Assembly: GCA_900545025.1 (NCBI GenBank)
Contig: UQXH01000010.1
Coordinates: 3,364-67,363, forward strand
Length of the DNA stretch: 64,000 nt
From: an uncultured Phascolarctobacterium sp.
GTDB taxonomy: Bacteria > Bacillota > Negativicutes > Acidaminococcales > Acidaminococcaceae
Reading direction: 5' to 3'
Part shown: positions 15,072-24,380 of the stretch, piece by piece
Numbering within the stretch: position 1 is the stretch's first letter
How the letters are laid out: the number at the start of each line of letters is the position of its first letter
Program-made: the position numbers and the translations under genes
The notes under the pieces: model-generated
What the model saw: the letters and a program-made list of their open reading frames with translations, nothing else
Told to the model about the DNA's origin: nothing
Databases searched by the model: none

Positions 15072-16930
15072 TATGCTTCACCCCGTCCCCAGTCAATAAT
15101 ATCCACGCCCAGCTTCTGACAAACGCCGCAGCCTGTACAACTGCCGCGACGGCAGTCATGGGTAAGCTGCTGAGCCTGCGCTTTTTCCCATTCACGACGT
15201 AAGAATCTGCGGTCGACAGCCGGCTGGATATGCTCCCACGGGAACACTTCATCCATCCCGCGCTCTCTGGCAGCATAAAAATCAATATCAAGTCCAGCCT
15301 CAGTCATAGCCTCCTGCCAGCGTTCAAAGGAGAAGCAGTCGCTCCAGCCATCAAAACGCGCGCCTTTCTGCCATGCTGCAAGCAGCGCTTTGCCTACTCT
15401 GCGGTCACCACGGGCAAATACCGCTTCAATGATGCCGGTCTTGGCATCATGATACTGGAAGGTAATATTTTTAACCTTGAGCGCATCCTTTAAAAGGAAC
15501 TGCTTGCGACGCAAGGTTTCCAAATCATTCTGACCAAACCACTGGAAAGCAGTATATGGCTTAGGAACAAAAGAAGAAGCGCTGACGGTAACTTTAGCAC
15601 CGCGTTTACCTGTTACCTCATAATATTTGTACTGCACTTTTTTAGCCAGAGCAGCAATAGCCAGTACGTCTTCATCCGTTTCACCGGGCAAACCAATCAT
15701 AAAGTACAGCTTAACGCTGCTCCAGCCGGAAGCAAAAGCCGCGCCTACGGCGTTCATCAAATCTTCTTCCGTAACGCCCTTATTGATAATGTCGCGCATC
15801 TTCTGACTGCCTGCTTCGGGGGCAAAGGTCAGACCGCTCTTGCGTACAGCCTGTACTTCTTTGGCAATATCAACACTGAAACTGTCGATGCGCAGTGACG
15901 GCAAGGAAACACTTACTTTGTCTTCCTTAAATTCGCGGATTAAATCATGAATCAGCGGTGCCAGGCAGGAATAATCGGCCGTACTTAAAGATACCAGGGA
16001 AATTTCATTATAACCGGTATTATCTACCAGCTTGCGTGCCAGCTCTTTCAACACTTCCGGCTTACGCTCACGCACCGGACGATAAACCATACCCGCATGA
16101 CAGAAACGGCAGCCGCGGCTGCAGCCACGGAATACTTCCAGCATAATACGGTCATGAACTATTTCTCCAAAAGGAACGATGGGCGCAGTAGGAAAATCAA
16201 CGGTATTGAGGTCTTTTACTACGCGCTTCTGCACCGTTGCAGGCACATTGTCTGCCAGCGGGCGTACTGCCGCTACTGTGCCGTCTTCGTTATACTCAGC
16301 CTTGTAGAAAGAAGGTACATAGATGCCCGGCAGATTAACAGCTTCCTGCAAAAATCCCTGACGGCCTCCGGGCTTACCGGCTTTTTTCCAGGCTTTATAG
16401 CAGTCCATAAGCTCCACCATGATTTCTTCGCCTTCACCGATAATGGCAAAATCAAAGAAATCAGCTAACGGCTCAGGATTATAGACACACGGTCCGCCAA
16501 CAATAACAAAAGGATCTTCCTCACCGCGTTCCGCGCTCAAAAGCGGTACGCCGCCTAAATCCAGCATATTAAGAATATTAGTATAAGAAAGCTCATACTG
16601 CAGCGTAAAGCCGACAAAATCACACTCGTTAAGTGCCTTATCAGTTTCCAGCGTGCGCAGCATGATATTACGTTCACGCATCTTGGCTTCCATATCAATC
16701 CAGGGCGCATAAACACGTTCTGCTGCCACGCCCTGCTCTTTATTGAGCAGATGATACAGAATCTTAAAGCCCAGATAGCTCATGCCGACCTCATAAACAT
16801 CAGGAAAGGCAAGAGCGATGGTTACTTCTGTTTCTTCCGGCGATTTAATGATACTGCCGAATTCGCCGCCTGTATAGCGGGCAGGCTTCTGCACACTGCT
16901 TAATATATCGATAGTAAGGTCTTTATCCAT
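15071..16930 (-). CDS. TIGR03960 family B12-binding radical SAM protein
   Basis: The 619-residue protein has an N-terminal B12-binding-like region (about 30-200). A radical SAM barrel follows, with the cluster motif FRGCSRGCRFCHAG (Cys-x3-Cys-x2-Cys) at about 270-285. A cysteine-rich C-terminal patch (CRRGSCTGCGVC) could hold another metal site. The family is fixed in the mre/rodA-rng neighbourhood of Firmicutes, as here downstream of rodA. The reaction is not known with certainty; a modification of rRNA, tRNA or ribosomal protein is likely. Confidence 0.95.
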   Translation of the reverse strand: MDKDLTIDILSSVQKPARYTGGEFGSIIKSPEETEVTIALAFPDVYEVGMSYLGFKILYHLLNKEQGVAAERVYAPWIDMEAKMRERNIMLRTLETDKALNECDFVGFTLQYELSYTNILNMLDLGGVPLLSAERGEEDPFVIVGGPCVYNPEPLADFFDFAIIGEGEEIMVELMDCYKAWKKAGKPGGRQGFLQEAVNLPGIYVPSFYKAEYNEDGTVAAVRPLADNVPATVQKRVVKDLNTVDFPTAPIVPFGEIVHDRIMLEVFRGCSRGCRFCHAGMVYRPVRERKPEVLKELARKLVDNTGYNEISLVSLSTADYSCLAPLIHDLIREFKEDKVSVSLPSLRIDSFSVDIAKEVQAVRKSGLTFAPEAGSQKMRDIINKGVTEEDLMNAVGAAFASGWSSVKLYFMIGLPGETDEDVLAIAALAKKVQYKYYEVTGKRGAKVTVSASSFVPKPYTAFQWFGQNDLETLRRKQFLLKDALKVKNITFQYHDAKTGIIEAVFARGDRRVGKALLAAWQKGARFDGWSDCFSFERWQEAMTEAGLDIDFYAARERGMDEVFPWEHIQPAVDRRFLRREWEKAQAQQLTHDCRRGSCTGCGVCQKLGVDIIDWGRGEA

Positions 16931-16939
16931 ATTTCCTCC

Positions 16940-18046
16940 TTAAAACTGCAGCTTACGGTCACGCAGCTTGATATTTAATAAGATGGCCACCAGCGACACA
17001 TTGGTAATCAGCGAGCTGACGCCGTAGCTCAGAAACGGCAGCGGCACGCCTGTTACCGGCATAATACCGATGGTCATACCAATATTTACCATGATGTGGA
17101 ACATAAACATGGAAGTTACGCCTACGGCCAGCAAAGTACCAAAATCATCGTCAGCATTAAGCGCAATCGTGATGCCACGCCAGATAATAATCAGATATAA
17201 CAGGATGATAAAGGCTGCGCCGATAAAGCCAAACTCTTCGCCCACTACGGCAAAAATAAAGTCCGTATGATTCTCCGGCAAAAAGTTGAGCTGGCTCTGC
17301 GTACCTGCCAGCCAGCCCTTGCCCAGCAGTCCGCCGCTGCCGATAGCAATTTTTGACTGAATAACATGATAGCCGCTGCCAAAAGGGTCGAGCTCAGGAT
17401 TTAAGAAAACGCGGATACGGTTTTTCTGATAATCCTTTAAAATCATCCAAAATACCGGCAGCATAGCTATAAATAAAGCCCCAAGTTTAGCAAACCAGTT
17501 AAATTTAAAACCGCTGACGAAAATCATGCCTAATAAAATAGCGATAAAGGTCAGCGAAGTCCCCAAGTCAGGCTGCTTCATAACCAGCACGAAGGGCAGC
17601 AGGATATACGCAAATACAGGCAGATAATCCCGAAAGGTTTCCAGCCACTCAATCCGTTTTTCCATAAAGGATGCTAAACAGATAATCAGGAACACCTTGG
17701 CAAATTCGCTGGGCTGGAAAGAAAAAGAGCCTATCTGGATCCAGCGCTGCGCTCCCAGCTGTGAAATACCGAAAACCATTACTGCTATCAGCAATATGAT
17801 ATTCGCCACATACAGCTGGGTAGCGTAATTTTTCAGGATACGGTAATCAAAGCGCAGCGAAAAAGCTGCCAAAAGCAAGGCAATAATCATGAAGATACCC
17901 TGTCTTTCTACGTGCCAGGCCTTACCGGTGCTTACGGCAAACGAATGGGTAGCGCTGTCGATAAGCACAAGGCCGCTGCCCATCAATAAAAGCACCGCCC
18001 CTATCAGCCACCAGTCCAGATTACGCAAAATACGTTTTAAATCCAT
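16940..18046 (-). CDS. rodA: Rod shape-determining peptidoglycan polymerase RodA
   Basis: SEDS-family glycosyltransferase that polymerises lipid II for lateral wall growth. The 368 residues form about ten transmembrane helices. Recognisable motifs are AQRWIQIGSFSFQPSEFAK, GSGGLLGKGWLAGTQ with LPENHTDFIFAVVGEE, and the final GVPLPFLSYGVSSL signature, which includes residues required for activity. It lies 13 bases downstream of its partner transpeptidase mrdA, the usual PBP2-RodA pair. Confidence 0.97.
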   Translation of the reverse strand: MDLKRILRNLDWWLIGAVLLLMGSGLVLIDSATHSFAVSTGKAWHVERQGIFMIIALLLAAFSLRFDYRILKNYATQLYVANIILLIAVMVFGISQLGAQRWIQIGSFSFQPSEFAKVFLIICLASFMEKRIEWLETFRDYLPVFAYILLPFVLVMKQPDLGTSLTFIAILLGMIFVSGFKFNWFAKLGALFIAMLPVFWMILKDYQKNRIRVFLNPELDPFGSGYHVIQSKIAIGSGGLLGKGWLAGTQSQLNFLPENHTDFIFAVVGEEFGFIGAAFIILLYLIIIWRGITIALNADDDFGTLLAVGVTSMFMFHIMVNIGMTIGIMPVTGVPLPFLSYGVSSLITNVSLVAILLNIKLRDRKLQF

Positions 18047-18058
18047 GACATTCCTTCC

Positions 18059-19885
18059 TTAATCTTTCTTACCGCTGTTCGGACCATCTTGATCAGTCAA
18101 TATACCTTCCTCGCGGAAGTATTCTTCAAAAACCTTATAAACAATGGGACCGGCTGCAGAGGTACCGAAGCCGCCCTGCTCCACGATAGCGACTACAACC
18201 AGCTCAGGATCTTCTACCGGACCGTAAGCAACGAACAAACCATGATCGCGGCCATGAGAGTTTTCTGCCGTACCAGTCTTACCGGCTACCTTACGCGGCA
18301 GCGATTGGAAGTAAGAAGCCGTACCGCCCTCCTGCGTGGTGGCGCTCATCCCCTGCTGCATATAATCCAGCGTACGCTGAGAAATGTCGATATGTTTCCC
18401 TGCCGCTCTTTCCGGTGTCATATAGGGGCTGCCGTCGGCGTTCAAAATACTGTCTACCAGATAAGGCTGATAGCGCATACCGCCGTTAGCCACACAGCTG
18501 AGCATCACAGCCAGCTGCATGGGCGTGGCCAGATTGAAGCCCTGACCGATAGCGGCATTAAAAGTATCGCCTAAACGCCAATCTTCATTCCAGATATCCC
18601 ATTTTACCTTTTTGGAAGCCACCAGCCCCGTACTTTCACCGTTCAAATCAATGCCGGTCGGCTGTCCGAAACCGTAGATGCCGGCATATTTGGCAATATT
18701 ATCTATGCCCACGCGATAACCAAGCTCATAAAAATATACGTTATCAGACATAGCCAGCGCTTTGATAAAGCTCAGCCAGCCCAGCACTTCTCCTTCCGCA
18801 TTACCCATAGTGGGGACCAGCGGATGGAAGCCGCCGTCGTAAATCATTTCATCCAGCTGTACCTTGTTCAGCTCAAATGCAGCGCTGCCGGTAACAATCT
18901 TAAAGGTTGAACCGGGAGGATATTCGCCGGTAATAACCTTATTATTCATAGGATAATTAGGATCTTCGTTAATCTTATTCCAATCATCAAAGGAAATACC
19001 GTGTACAAAAAGATTAGGGTCGTACCCGGGACGGCTGACCATGGCGCGTACAGCGCCGTTACGCGGGTCAAGCGCTACCACTGCCGCAGCCCTGGCATTA
19101 GGCGCAAGTCCCGAGCTGCGCAGATAGGCAAGATGCTGGTCGATGAATTTCTCCAGCGTCATCTGCAAATCGTAGTTGATGGTAAGTTTGAGATTCTTAC
19201 CCGGCACCGGCTGCACCGTATCAAAATGCTTGACCACGTTGCCTGCTACGTCCACTTCCTCCATGAACGCACCATCTTCGCCACGCAGATATTTATCATA
19301 GCTCTGTTCCAGCCCTGCCTTGCCCACTATGCTGCCCTGGGTAACATCCTTGAAAAGTCCCTGTTCTATTTCGTAGGAGCTTACCTCGCCCACATAGCCA
19401 AGGGCATGTACAGCAAATTCCTTATACAGATAATTACGGATAGGCTGCACTTCCAGCAGTACATCGGGCATATCCCTGCGATTTTCTTCTATCTTGGTCA
19501 CCAATTCCGGCGACAGATTGCTTTTGAGACGGATGGGCTCATAATAATTCCTGCTTTCTTTAATCTGCTTGTTAATATCAGCAAGAGGTATATCCAGCAG
19601 CTCGCTCAGTTTCTGCAGCATCGCCGGGTCATAGCTGCTCTGCTTCTGCAAAGCTACCGCGTACCCAGGCAGATTGTTAACCAGCTCTCTGCCTTGACTA
19701 TCCAGGATAAGCCCGCGCGGAGCAATAATCTTCGACTGACGCAGACGGTTGCCGTCAGCCTGCTGGGTATAATAATCCCCGCGCCACAGCTGCAGATAAG
19801 CCATGCGTCCAATCAGTACCGCAAAAAGCAGCAGGCAGACCGCAAACATGATATGCAGGCGTTCCATATGATGTTTATTGAGCAT
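18059..19885 (-). CDS. mrdA: Penicillin-binding protein 2 (class B transpeptidase)
   Basis: DD-transpeptidase of the elongasome that cross-links glycan made by RodA. The 608 residues include an N-terminal membrane anchor (about 10-30), a pedestal/dimerisation domain starting near RQSKIIAPRGLILD, and the transpeptidase domain. The active-site motifs are Ser-x-x-Lys in PPGSTFKI (about residue 330), SDN in ALAMSDNVYFYE and KTG in VAGKTGTAEN. It sits between mreD and rodA, in the order mreBCD-mrdA-rodA, so one transcript encodes the rod-shape machine. Confidence 0.97.
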   Translation of the reverse strand: MLNKHHMERLHIMFAVCLLLFAVLIGRMAYLQLWRGDYYTQQADGNRLRQSKIIAPRGLILDSQGRELVNNLPGYAVALQKQSSYDPAMLQKLSELLDIPLADINKQIKESRNYYEPIRLKSNLSPELVTKIEENRRDMPDVLLEVQPIRNYLYKEFAVHALGYVGEVSSYEIEQGLFKDVTQGSIVGKAGLEQSYDKYLRGEDGAFMEEVDVAGNVVKHFDTVQPVPGKNLKLTINYDLQMTLEKFIDQHLAYLRSSGLAPNARAAAVVALDPRNGAVRAMVSRPGYDPNLFVHGISFDDWNKINEDPNYPMNNKVITGEYPPGSTFKIVTGSAAFELNKVQLDEMIYDGGFHPLVPTMGNAEGEVLGWLSFIKALAMSDNVYFYELGYRVGIDNIAKYAGIYGFGQPTGIDLNGESTGLVASKKVKWDIWNEDWRLGDTFNAAIGQGFNLATPMQLAVMLSCVANGGMRYQPYLVDSILNADGSPYMTPERAAGKHIDISQRTLDYMQQGMSATTQEGGTASYFQSLPRKVAGKTGTAENSHGRDHGLFVAYGPVEDPELVVVAIVEQGGFGTSAAGPIVYKVFEEYFREEGILTDQDGPNSGKKD

Positions 19886-19902
19886 GGCTTACCCCCTTTC
19901 CG

Positions 19903-20403
19903 TCAATAGGAAATATCTTCTTTCTTTATCCATTCATAAATTTTCTTTACCACATAATACATAGGCACTACCAAAAGCATATTTCCCAGGCAATAACCTA
20001 TTGTATCCCATAAAAATATTGGCAGGATGTCCCAGTGCCAGTTTGCCCTGATAAGTTCCAGCCATAAATAACAAAAGCGTATCAGCAGGCTGCACAACCC
20101 TATCAAAACCATATGATAGGAACTGCCCTCCTTGAAGATTTTTTCCTTAGTCAGCCCCACAAGGTAGCCTACTGCGCCACGGCTTAAAATATGAAAGCCA
20201 AAAAAACCTACGGTCATGGCATCCTGCAGCAAGCCTACCCAGATGCCGGTAAAGGCGCCAAAATCCTCGCCGCGCAGCAAGGCATAACTATAGACAGCCA
20301 AAAGCGGTAAGTCGACAGCCAGCCAACCGGTATAAAAAACCGACAGTGAGCCTTGCAGCAGTAATAAGAACAGAAATAGGACGGGCCAAATCAGTCTCCT
20401 CAT
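19903..20403 (-). CDS. mreD: Rod shape-determining protein MreD
   Basis: Integral membrane component of the elongasome, 166 residues with about five to six helices and the typical short loops (PVLFLFLLLLQGSL, GEDFGAFTGIWVGLLQDAM). It begins within four bases of the mreC stop (ATGA-type overlap). Sequence conservation in MreD is low, so position in mreBCD is an important part of the call. mrdA follows after 17 bases with no minC or minD between. Confidence 0.92.
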   Translation of the reverse strand: MRRLIWPVLFLFLLLLQGSLSVFYTGWLAVDLPLLAVYSYALLRGEDFGAFTGIWVGLLQDAMTVGFFGFHILSRGAVGYLVGLTKEKIFKEGSSYHMVLIGLCSLLIRFCYLWLELIRANWHWDILPIFLWDTIGYCLGNMLLVVPMYYVVKKIYEWIKKEDISY

Positions 20404-21266
20404 TTTGCCTGTCCTCCCTGTTCCACACTATTAACATCAATCTTAGGCTGCGGTGTAAAAGATGTTATCACCAAAACCTGTTCCACATCGGCAATATCTG
20501 CCGCCGGTACTACTTCTGCCTGCTGCAGAAGGCCTACGCTGTCAACGCTTACACTGGTTACCTTGCCAATCAAGATATTTTCCGGATGACTGCCGCTGTA
20601 GCCGCTGGTAACGATGACGTCACCTTCGCGGATGCTGGCTTCACGGAAGATATGCTCCATAATCAGACTGTCGTCGGCAGAGCTGCGGCCGCAGGTAACG
20701 CCTACCGCCCGGGAATCATTACGCAGCACACGTCCGCCAATCCTGCATTTGGAAGAAGTAATCAAAAGTACGCGGGCATAATCATCATACACCTCGTCGA
20801 TGATACCTACGAGGCCTTCGTTGTTAACAACAGCCATCTCCCGCTGCAAGCCCTTGTCAGCGCCAATATTGATATACAGACTGTCGCGCAGATCGCCGAA
20901 ATTTCTGGCAATAACCTTACCTGGCACCACCGTCTGCGATTTATGCTGCTCTTTATACTGCAGCAGCTGCCGCAGCTGCTGGTTTTCCGCATAGATAGAA
21001 GCCATGGCAATATTAGCGTTGCGCAGCTCGGCATTATCTTTTTTCAGTTCTTCGTTTTCCTCCTGCAAAACCGTTAGGGAACGCCAGTAACCACGGATAC
21101 TGTCACCTAAATGACCCACAGCCGTAATACCGCTTTCAGCAGGCAGCAGTACCACAGCCACCGCCCTGTTGACCAGCGGAAAACGGCTCTTGCCTGCCAC
21201 AGCCAGTACCAGCATGGAAAATACTGTCAGCACAAACAGCATGCAGAGCATCATTTTCTTACTCAT
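20400..21266 (-). CDS. mreC: Rod shape-determining protein MreC
   Basis: Bitopic protein that links MreB to the periplasmic wall synthases. The 288 residues have an N-terminal membrane helix (about 5-25), a coiled-coil (LTVLQEENEELKKDNAELRNANIAM, about 66-95) and two beta-barrel subdomains with VIARNFGDLRDSLYINIGADKGL and GEVIVTSG-like VREGDVIVTSGYSG features. It is in the canonical order between mreB and mreD, overlapping mreD. Confidence 0.95.
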   Translation of the reverse strand: MSKKMMLCMLFVLTVFSMLVLAVAGKSRFPLVNRAVAVVLLPAESGITAVGHLGDSIRGYWRSLTVLQEENEELKKDNAELRNANIAMASIYAENQQLRQLLQYKEQHKSQTVVPGKVIARNFGDLRDSLYINIGADKGLQREMAVVNNEGLVGIIDEVYDDYARVLLITSSKCRIGGRVLRNDSRAVGVTCGRSSADDSLIMEHIFREASIREGDVIVTSGYSGSHPENILIGKVTSVSVDSVGLLQQAEVVPAADIADVEQVLVITSFTPQPKIDVNSVEQGGQAK

Positions 21267-21285
21267 GCTTTTGCCCTATGCTATT

Positions 21286-22329
21286 TTATTTAGAAGTCAT
21301 GAAACCTTTTTTGTATACGTCTACATTTTCTACGGCAATGCCTGTACCCAGCGCAACGCAGTTCAGCGCTTCATCAGATACGTACACCGGCATACCTGTC
21401 TCACGGGAAATCAGACGGTCCAGATTGCGCAGCATGGAAGAACCGCCCGTCATCACTATACCCCTGTCCATAATATCCGCGGAAAGTTCCGGCGGCGTAC
21501 GTTCCAGCGTATTGCGCACAGCATCCACAATGCTGCTTACAGGCTCTTCTACCGCCTCACAAATATGATTAGCGTCGATAATGATATTCTTCGGCAGACC
21601 GCTGACCAAATCGCGGCCGCGTACTTCCATGGTATCAGGATTTTCAATAGGCATAGCGGTACCAATCTCGATCTTAATGCTTTCTGCGGTACGTTCGCCA
21701 ATCAGCAGATTAAAGGATTTGCGGATGTAACGCACGATAGCCGCATCAATAGAGTCGCCGCCGGTACGGGTACTCTTGCTGACTACGATGCCGCCCAGAG
21801 AAATTACCGCAACCTCGCAGGTGCCGCCGCCGATGTCGACAACCATGCTGCCGGTAGCTTCCTGTACGGGCAGTCCTGCGCCGATAGCCGCTGCCATCGG
21901 TTCTTCAATCAGATAAGCTTCACGGGCGCCGGCTTCAATAGTAGCGTCGATAACGGCACGTTTTTCCACCTCGGTAACACCGGAAGGAACGCCTACCAGG
22001 ATGCGCGGACGTACAAAATTCCTGTTGCCCATAGCCTTTTTGATAAAATGCTTCAGCATGGACTGAGTAATCTCATAGTCGGCGATAACGCCGTCCTTCA
22101 TGGGGCGGATAGCCACGATATTGCCGGGAGTACGGCCAATCATCCTTTTGGCTTCCGCACCGATGGCCAGTACCTCGTTAGTATCTTTCTCCACAGCCAC
22201 TACGGATGGCTCGCGGATAATAATGCCTTTATCTTTACAGTGTACCAGTGTATTTGCGGTACCCAGATCTATACCCATATCATCGGACATGTTGTTAAAA
22301 AAACTTATATTAGGGAAAGTAAACTTCAT
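21286..22329 (-). CDS. mreB: Rod shape-determining protein MreB
   Basis: Actin-like ATPase that forms membrane-associated filaments and guides lateral wall growth. The 347 residues have phosphate-1 loop MGIDLGTANTLVH, phosphate-2 motif VVDIGGGTCEVAVISLGGI and adenosine motif IVMTGGSSMLRNLD. The first 18 residues (FTFPNISFFNNM) form a short hydrophobic extension, likely for membrane contact. GGAGG precedes the ATG. It is the first of mreB-mreC-mreD-mrdA-rodA, downstream of radC and maf. Confidence 0.98.
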   Translation of the reverse strand: MKFTFPNISFFNNMSDDMGIDLGTANTLVHCKDKGIIIREPSVVAVEKDTNEVLAIGAEAKRMIGRTPGNIVAIRPMKDGVIADYEITQSMLKHFIKKAMGNRNFVRPRILVGVPSGVTEVEKRAVIDATIEAGAREAYLIEEPMAAAIGAGLPVQEATGSMVVDIGGGTCEVAVISLGGIVVSKSTRTGGDSIDAAIVRYIRKSFNLLIGERTAESIKIEIGTAMPIENPDTMEVRGRDLVSGLPKNIIIDANHICEAVEEPVSSIVDAVRNTLERTPPELSADIMDRGIVMTGGSSMLRNLDRLISRETGMPVYVSDEALNCVALGTGIAVENVDVYKKGFMTSK

Positions 22330-22352
22330 TTCCTGTCTGTCCTCCTAAAAAA

Positions 22353-23039
22353 CTATAATGCTCCATATTCCTGAAAACTGTAATAGGCTCCGTCGCCAAT
22401 AATCAGATGATCTAAAAGCGGTATGCCTAATACCTTACCCGATTCAACCAGCATGGCAGTAACCTCACGGTCCTCCCTGCTTGGCTGCGGATCTCCCGAA
22501 GGATGATTATGCGCCACGATGACGGCTGCCGCATGATGCAGCAAAGCCGGAGTAAACACCTCTCTGGCATGCACCACGGAGCCTGTCAGCGTCCCTTCTG
22601 AGATAACCTCAGTAGCAATTACTCTGTTTTTACTGTTCAGCAGAACAGCTACAAACTGCTCCCTGGCTGCATAACGCAGCCGCGGCATCAAAAAATCCGC
22701 GCCTTCCTGCGCACAGCCGATATGCACTCGCTCCAAAGGACGCGCAGACGCTATGCGCCTGCCAATCTCCAGCGCTGCCAGCACGGTGGCAGCCTTAGCC
22801 TGTCCCAAGCCCTTGATATGCATAAGCTCACTTATCCGGGTGATTCCTGCCAGTCGGTTATACAGGCCGCCGTCTGCCGTCATCTCCCCGGCAATAGTCA
22901 ATGCTGATTTTTCCGGCGTCCCGGTTCTGAGCAAGATGGCAATAAGTTCTGCATCCGTCAGGCTTCTGGCGCCGCAGCTGGCCATCTTCTCCCTGGGTCT
23001 ATCGCACAGGGGTATCTCCTTGATTGTCTTTTCCGGCAT
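22353..23039 (-). CDS. radC: RadC family JAB-domain protein
   Basis: The 228-residue protein has an N-terminal helix-hairpin-helix region (LRTGTPEKSALTIAGE, ELMHIKGLGQAKAATVLAALEIGRR). A C-terminal JAB/MPN metalloprotease-like domain carries the metal motif HNHPSGDPQPSREDRE. Historically named for DNA repair, but the enzymatic role is unproven. Its start overlaps the end of maf by 41 bases, so the two are translationally coupled. The maf-radC-mreB order is a classical Firmicute arrangement. Confidence 0.95.
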   Translation of the reverse strand: MPEKTIKEIPLCDRPREKMASCGARSLTDAELIAILLRTGTPEKSALTIAGEMTADGGLYNRLAGITRISELMHIKGLGQAKAATVLAALEIGRRIASARPLERVHIGCAQEGADFLMPRLRYAAREQFVAVLLNSKNRVIATEVISEGTLTGSVVHAREVFTPALLHHAAAVIVAHNHPSGDPQPSREDREVTAMLVESGKVLGIPLLDHLIIGDGAYYSFQEYGAL

Positions 23040-23601
23040 GGCCGTCCACTCCTAATTTTGCCAGCATTAAATGCAAACGGGTGAGTGGCAAGCCCACAAC
23101 GTTATTGTAACAGCCGTTGATTTTTTCTACAAAAACCGCGCCCAGTCCCTGGATACCGTAAGCACCTGCCTTATCAAGAGGCTCTCCGGTAGCGACATAG
23201 TCCGCAATTTCAGCGGCTGTAAGAGTGCGGAAAACCACTTCTGTCTCACATACTTCTGCCAGCTGCCTGCCCTGAAAGCTTACAGCAACGCCAGTCAGCA
23301 CCTTATGCGTCCTGCCGGAAAGCTCCGTCAGCATCCGCACGGCATCAGCAGCGTCCTTAGGCTTGCCCAGAATCTGTCCGTCCATGACAACGACGGTATC
23401 GGCAGCTACCACCGGCACTGCATCACCGCAGTCAGCACACACTGCCCGGCATTTGCCGACAGCATTAGCCAAAACAACTTTGTCAGCCTCTTTGCCGCCA
23501 GCCAGCTCATCAAAAGCTGCCGGATGCACTTCGGCCTCGATACCGACCTGCTGCAGGAGCTGCAGCCTTCTGGGAGAAGATGAAGCAAGGATTACCCGCA
23601 T
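22999..23601 (-). CDS. maf: Maf family nucleoside triphosphate pyrophosphatase
   Basis: House-cleaning enzyme that hydrolyses dTTP/UTP or modified nucleotides to monophosphates. The 200 residues start with the signature LASSSPRRLQLL and contain AADTVVVMDGQILGKP and TGEPLDKAGAYGIQG, with the catalytic Asp in AADTVV. The C-terminal end runs into radC by 41 bases. It follows an RseC-like gene after 12 bases, so the transcript continues from further upstream. Confidence 0.96.
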   Translation of the reverse strand: MRVILASSSPRRLQLLQQVGIEAEVHPAAFDELAGGKEADKVVLANAVGKCRAVCADCGDAVPVVAADTVVVMDGQILGKPKDAADAVRMLTELSGRTHKVLTGVAVSFQGRQLAEVCETEVVFRTLTAAEIADYVATGEPLDKAGAYGIQGLGAVFVEKINGCYNNVVGLPLTRLHLMLAKLGVDGHAGKDNQGDTPVR

Positions 23602-23613
23602 AATACACTCCTA

Positions 23614-24045
23614 TTATTTACCTGGATTATCGCCCATGTCGATAACCATTTTCTGCACTTCTATTTCTACGATAACAGGCTGCTTGCCCTGACGCATAGC
23701 GTCGCGCTTGAAGATACGCGCATAATTGATGGCAACCAGCAGCCACAGCACTATGCCGCCTGCGATAAAGTAAAGTCTGTCCATATGGAAGAAGATTGCC
23801 AGGCTGTTGCCGAAAGCAGCGCCGGCTAAAAGTCCCAGCACCGGCAGGCCGTACATAATCAGCTGGGCCTTACGTTTGTCCAGCTCCTGATATTCCACCC
23901 CGACTACTTCTCCGGCCTTAGCGTTGACAGGATTCCAGCAGTCAAGATATTTAGGCAGGTTACTGCCTGTACTCTTGGTCTTATCCACCTTTACCTCGGC
24001 TCTTTCGCCCTGTCTTTTGATTACGATACCTTTTATATCAGTCAT
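23614..24045 (-). CDS. SoxR-reducing system protein RseC family protein
   Basis: The 143-residue membrane protein has a short N-terminal domain (GIVIKRQGERAEVKV), two transmembrane helices (about 65-85 and 90-110) and a cytoplasmic tail. The RseC/MucC family is usually encoded near rnf electron-transport genes. Here it lies directly upstream of maf, and the Cys-rich motif expected in the N-domain is reduced to one Cys (YLDCWNP). Function is inferred only from family; a redox-sensing or quality-control role in the membrane is possible. Confidence 0.8.
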   Translation of the reverse strand: MTDIKGIVIKRQGERAEVKVDKTKSTGSNLPKYLDCWNPVNAKAGEVVGVEYQELDKRKAQLIMYGLPVLGLLAGAAFGNSLAIFFHMDRLYFIAGGIVLWLLVAINYARIFKRDAMRQGKQPVIVEIEVQKMVIDMGDNPGK

Positions 24046-24058
24046 AACTGAACCTCTC

Positions 24059-24352
24059 TTAATATGCTAAACTAAAAATATACCAGTAGCCGAAGCCAAA
24101 AATAACGCCATAAATAACAATGAAGACCAGGATACCTTCCAGACATCTGGGATAGCCGAAATTGATATACTCGCCAAAAATACCGCGTCTGTTGAAAAAG
24201 GTATACTTGGTACGACGTTTAAACCACTGTTCTTTTCTTTCGGGCCCGATAATCTTGGCTACTAAGAAAATATATAAGAACGCTAAAATAAATACCTGGA
24301 TAATCCTGCTGCAGACCAGCACAGGAGCTACATGTGCGATTGCTTCTTCCAT
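24059..24352 (-). CDS. Small membrane protein, function unknown
   Basis: The 97-residue protein has two hydrophobic helices: near residues 15-35 (IIQVFILAFLYIFLVAKII) and 72-94 (GILVFIVIYGVIFGFGYWYIF). A basic aromatic loop lies between them (KEQWFKRRTKYTFFNRRG). It lies 13 bases upstream of the RseC-like gene and 28 bases after another membrane-protein gene, so it is in the same transcript. A ribosome site (GGAGGA) precedes the ATG. I do not recognise the family. Confidence 0.7.
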   Translation of the reverse strand: MEEAIAHVAPVLVCSRIIQVFILAFLYIFLVAKIIGPERKEQWFKRRTKYTFFNRRGIFGEYINFGYPRCLEGILVFIVIYGVIFGFGYWYIFSLAY

Positions 24353-24380
24353 TTCGTCCTCCTCAATCTACCTGTCAAAA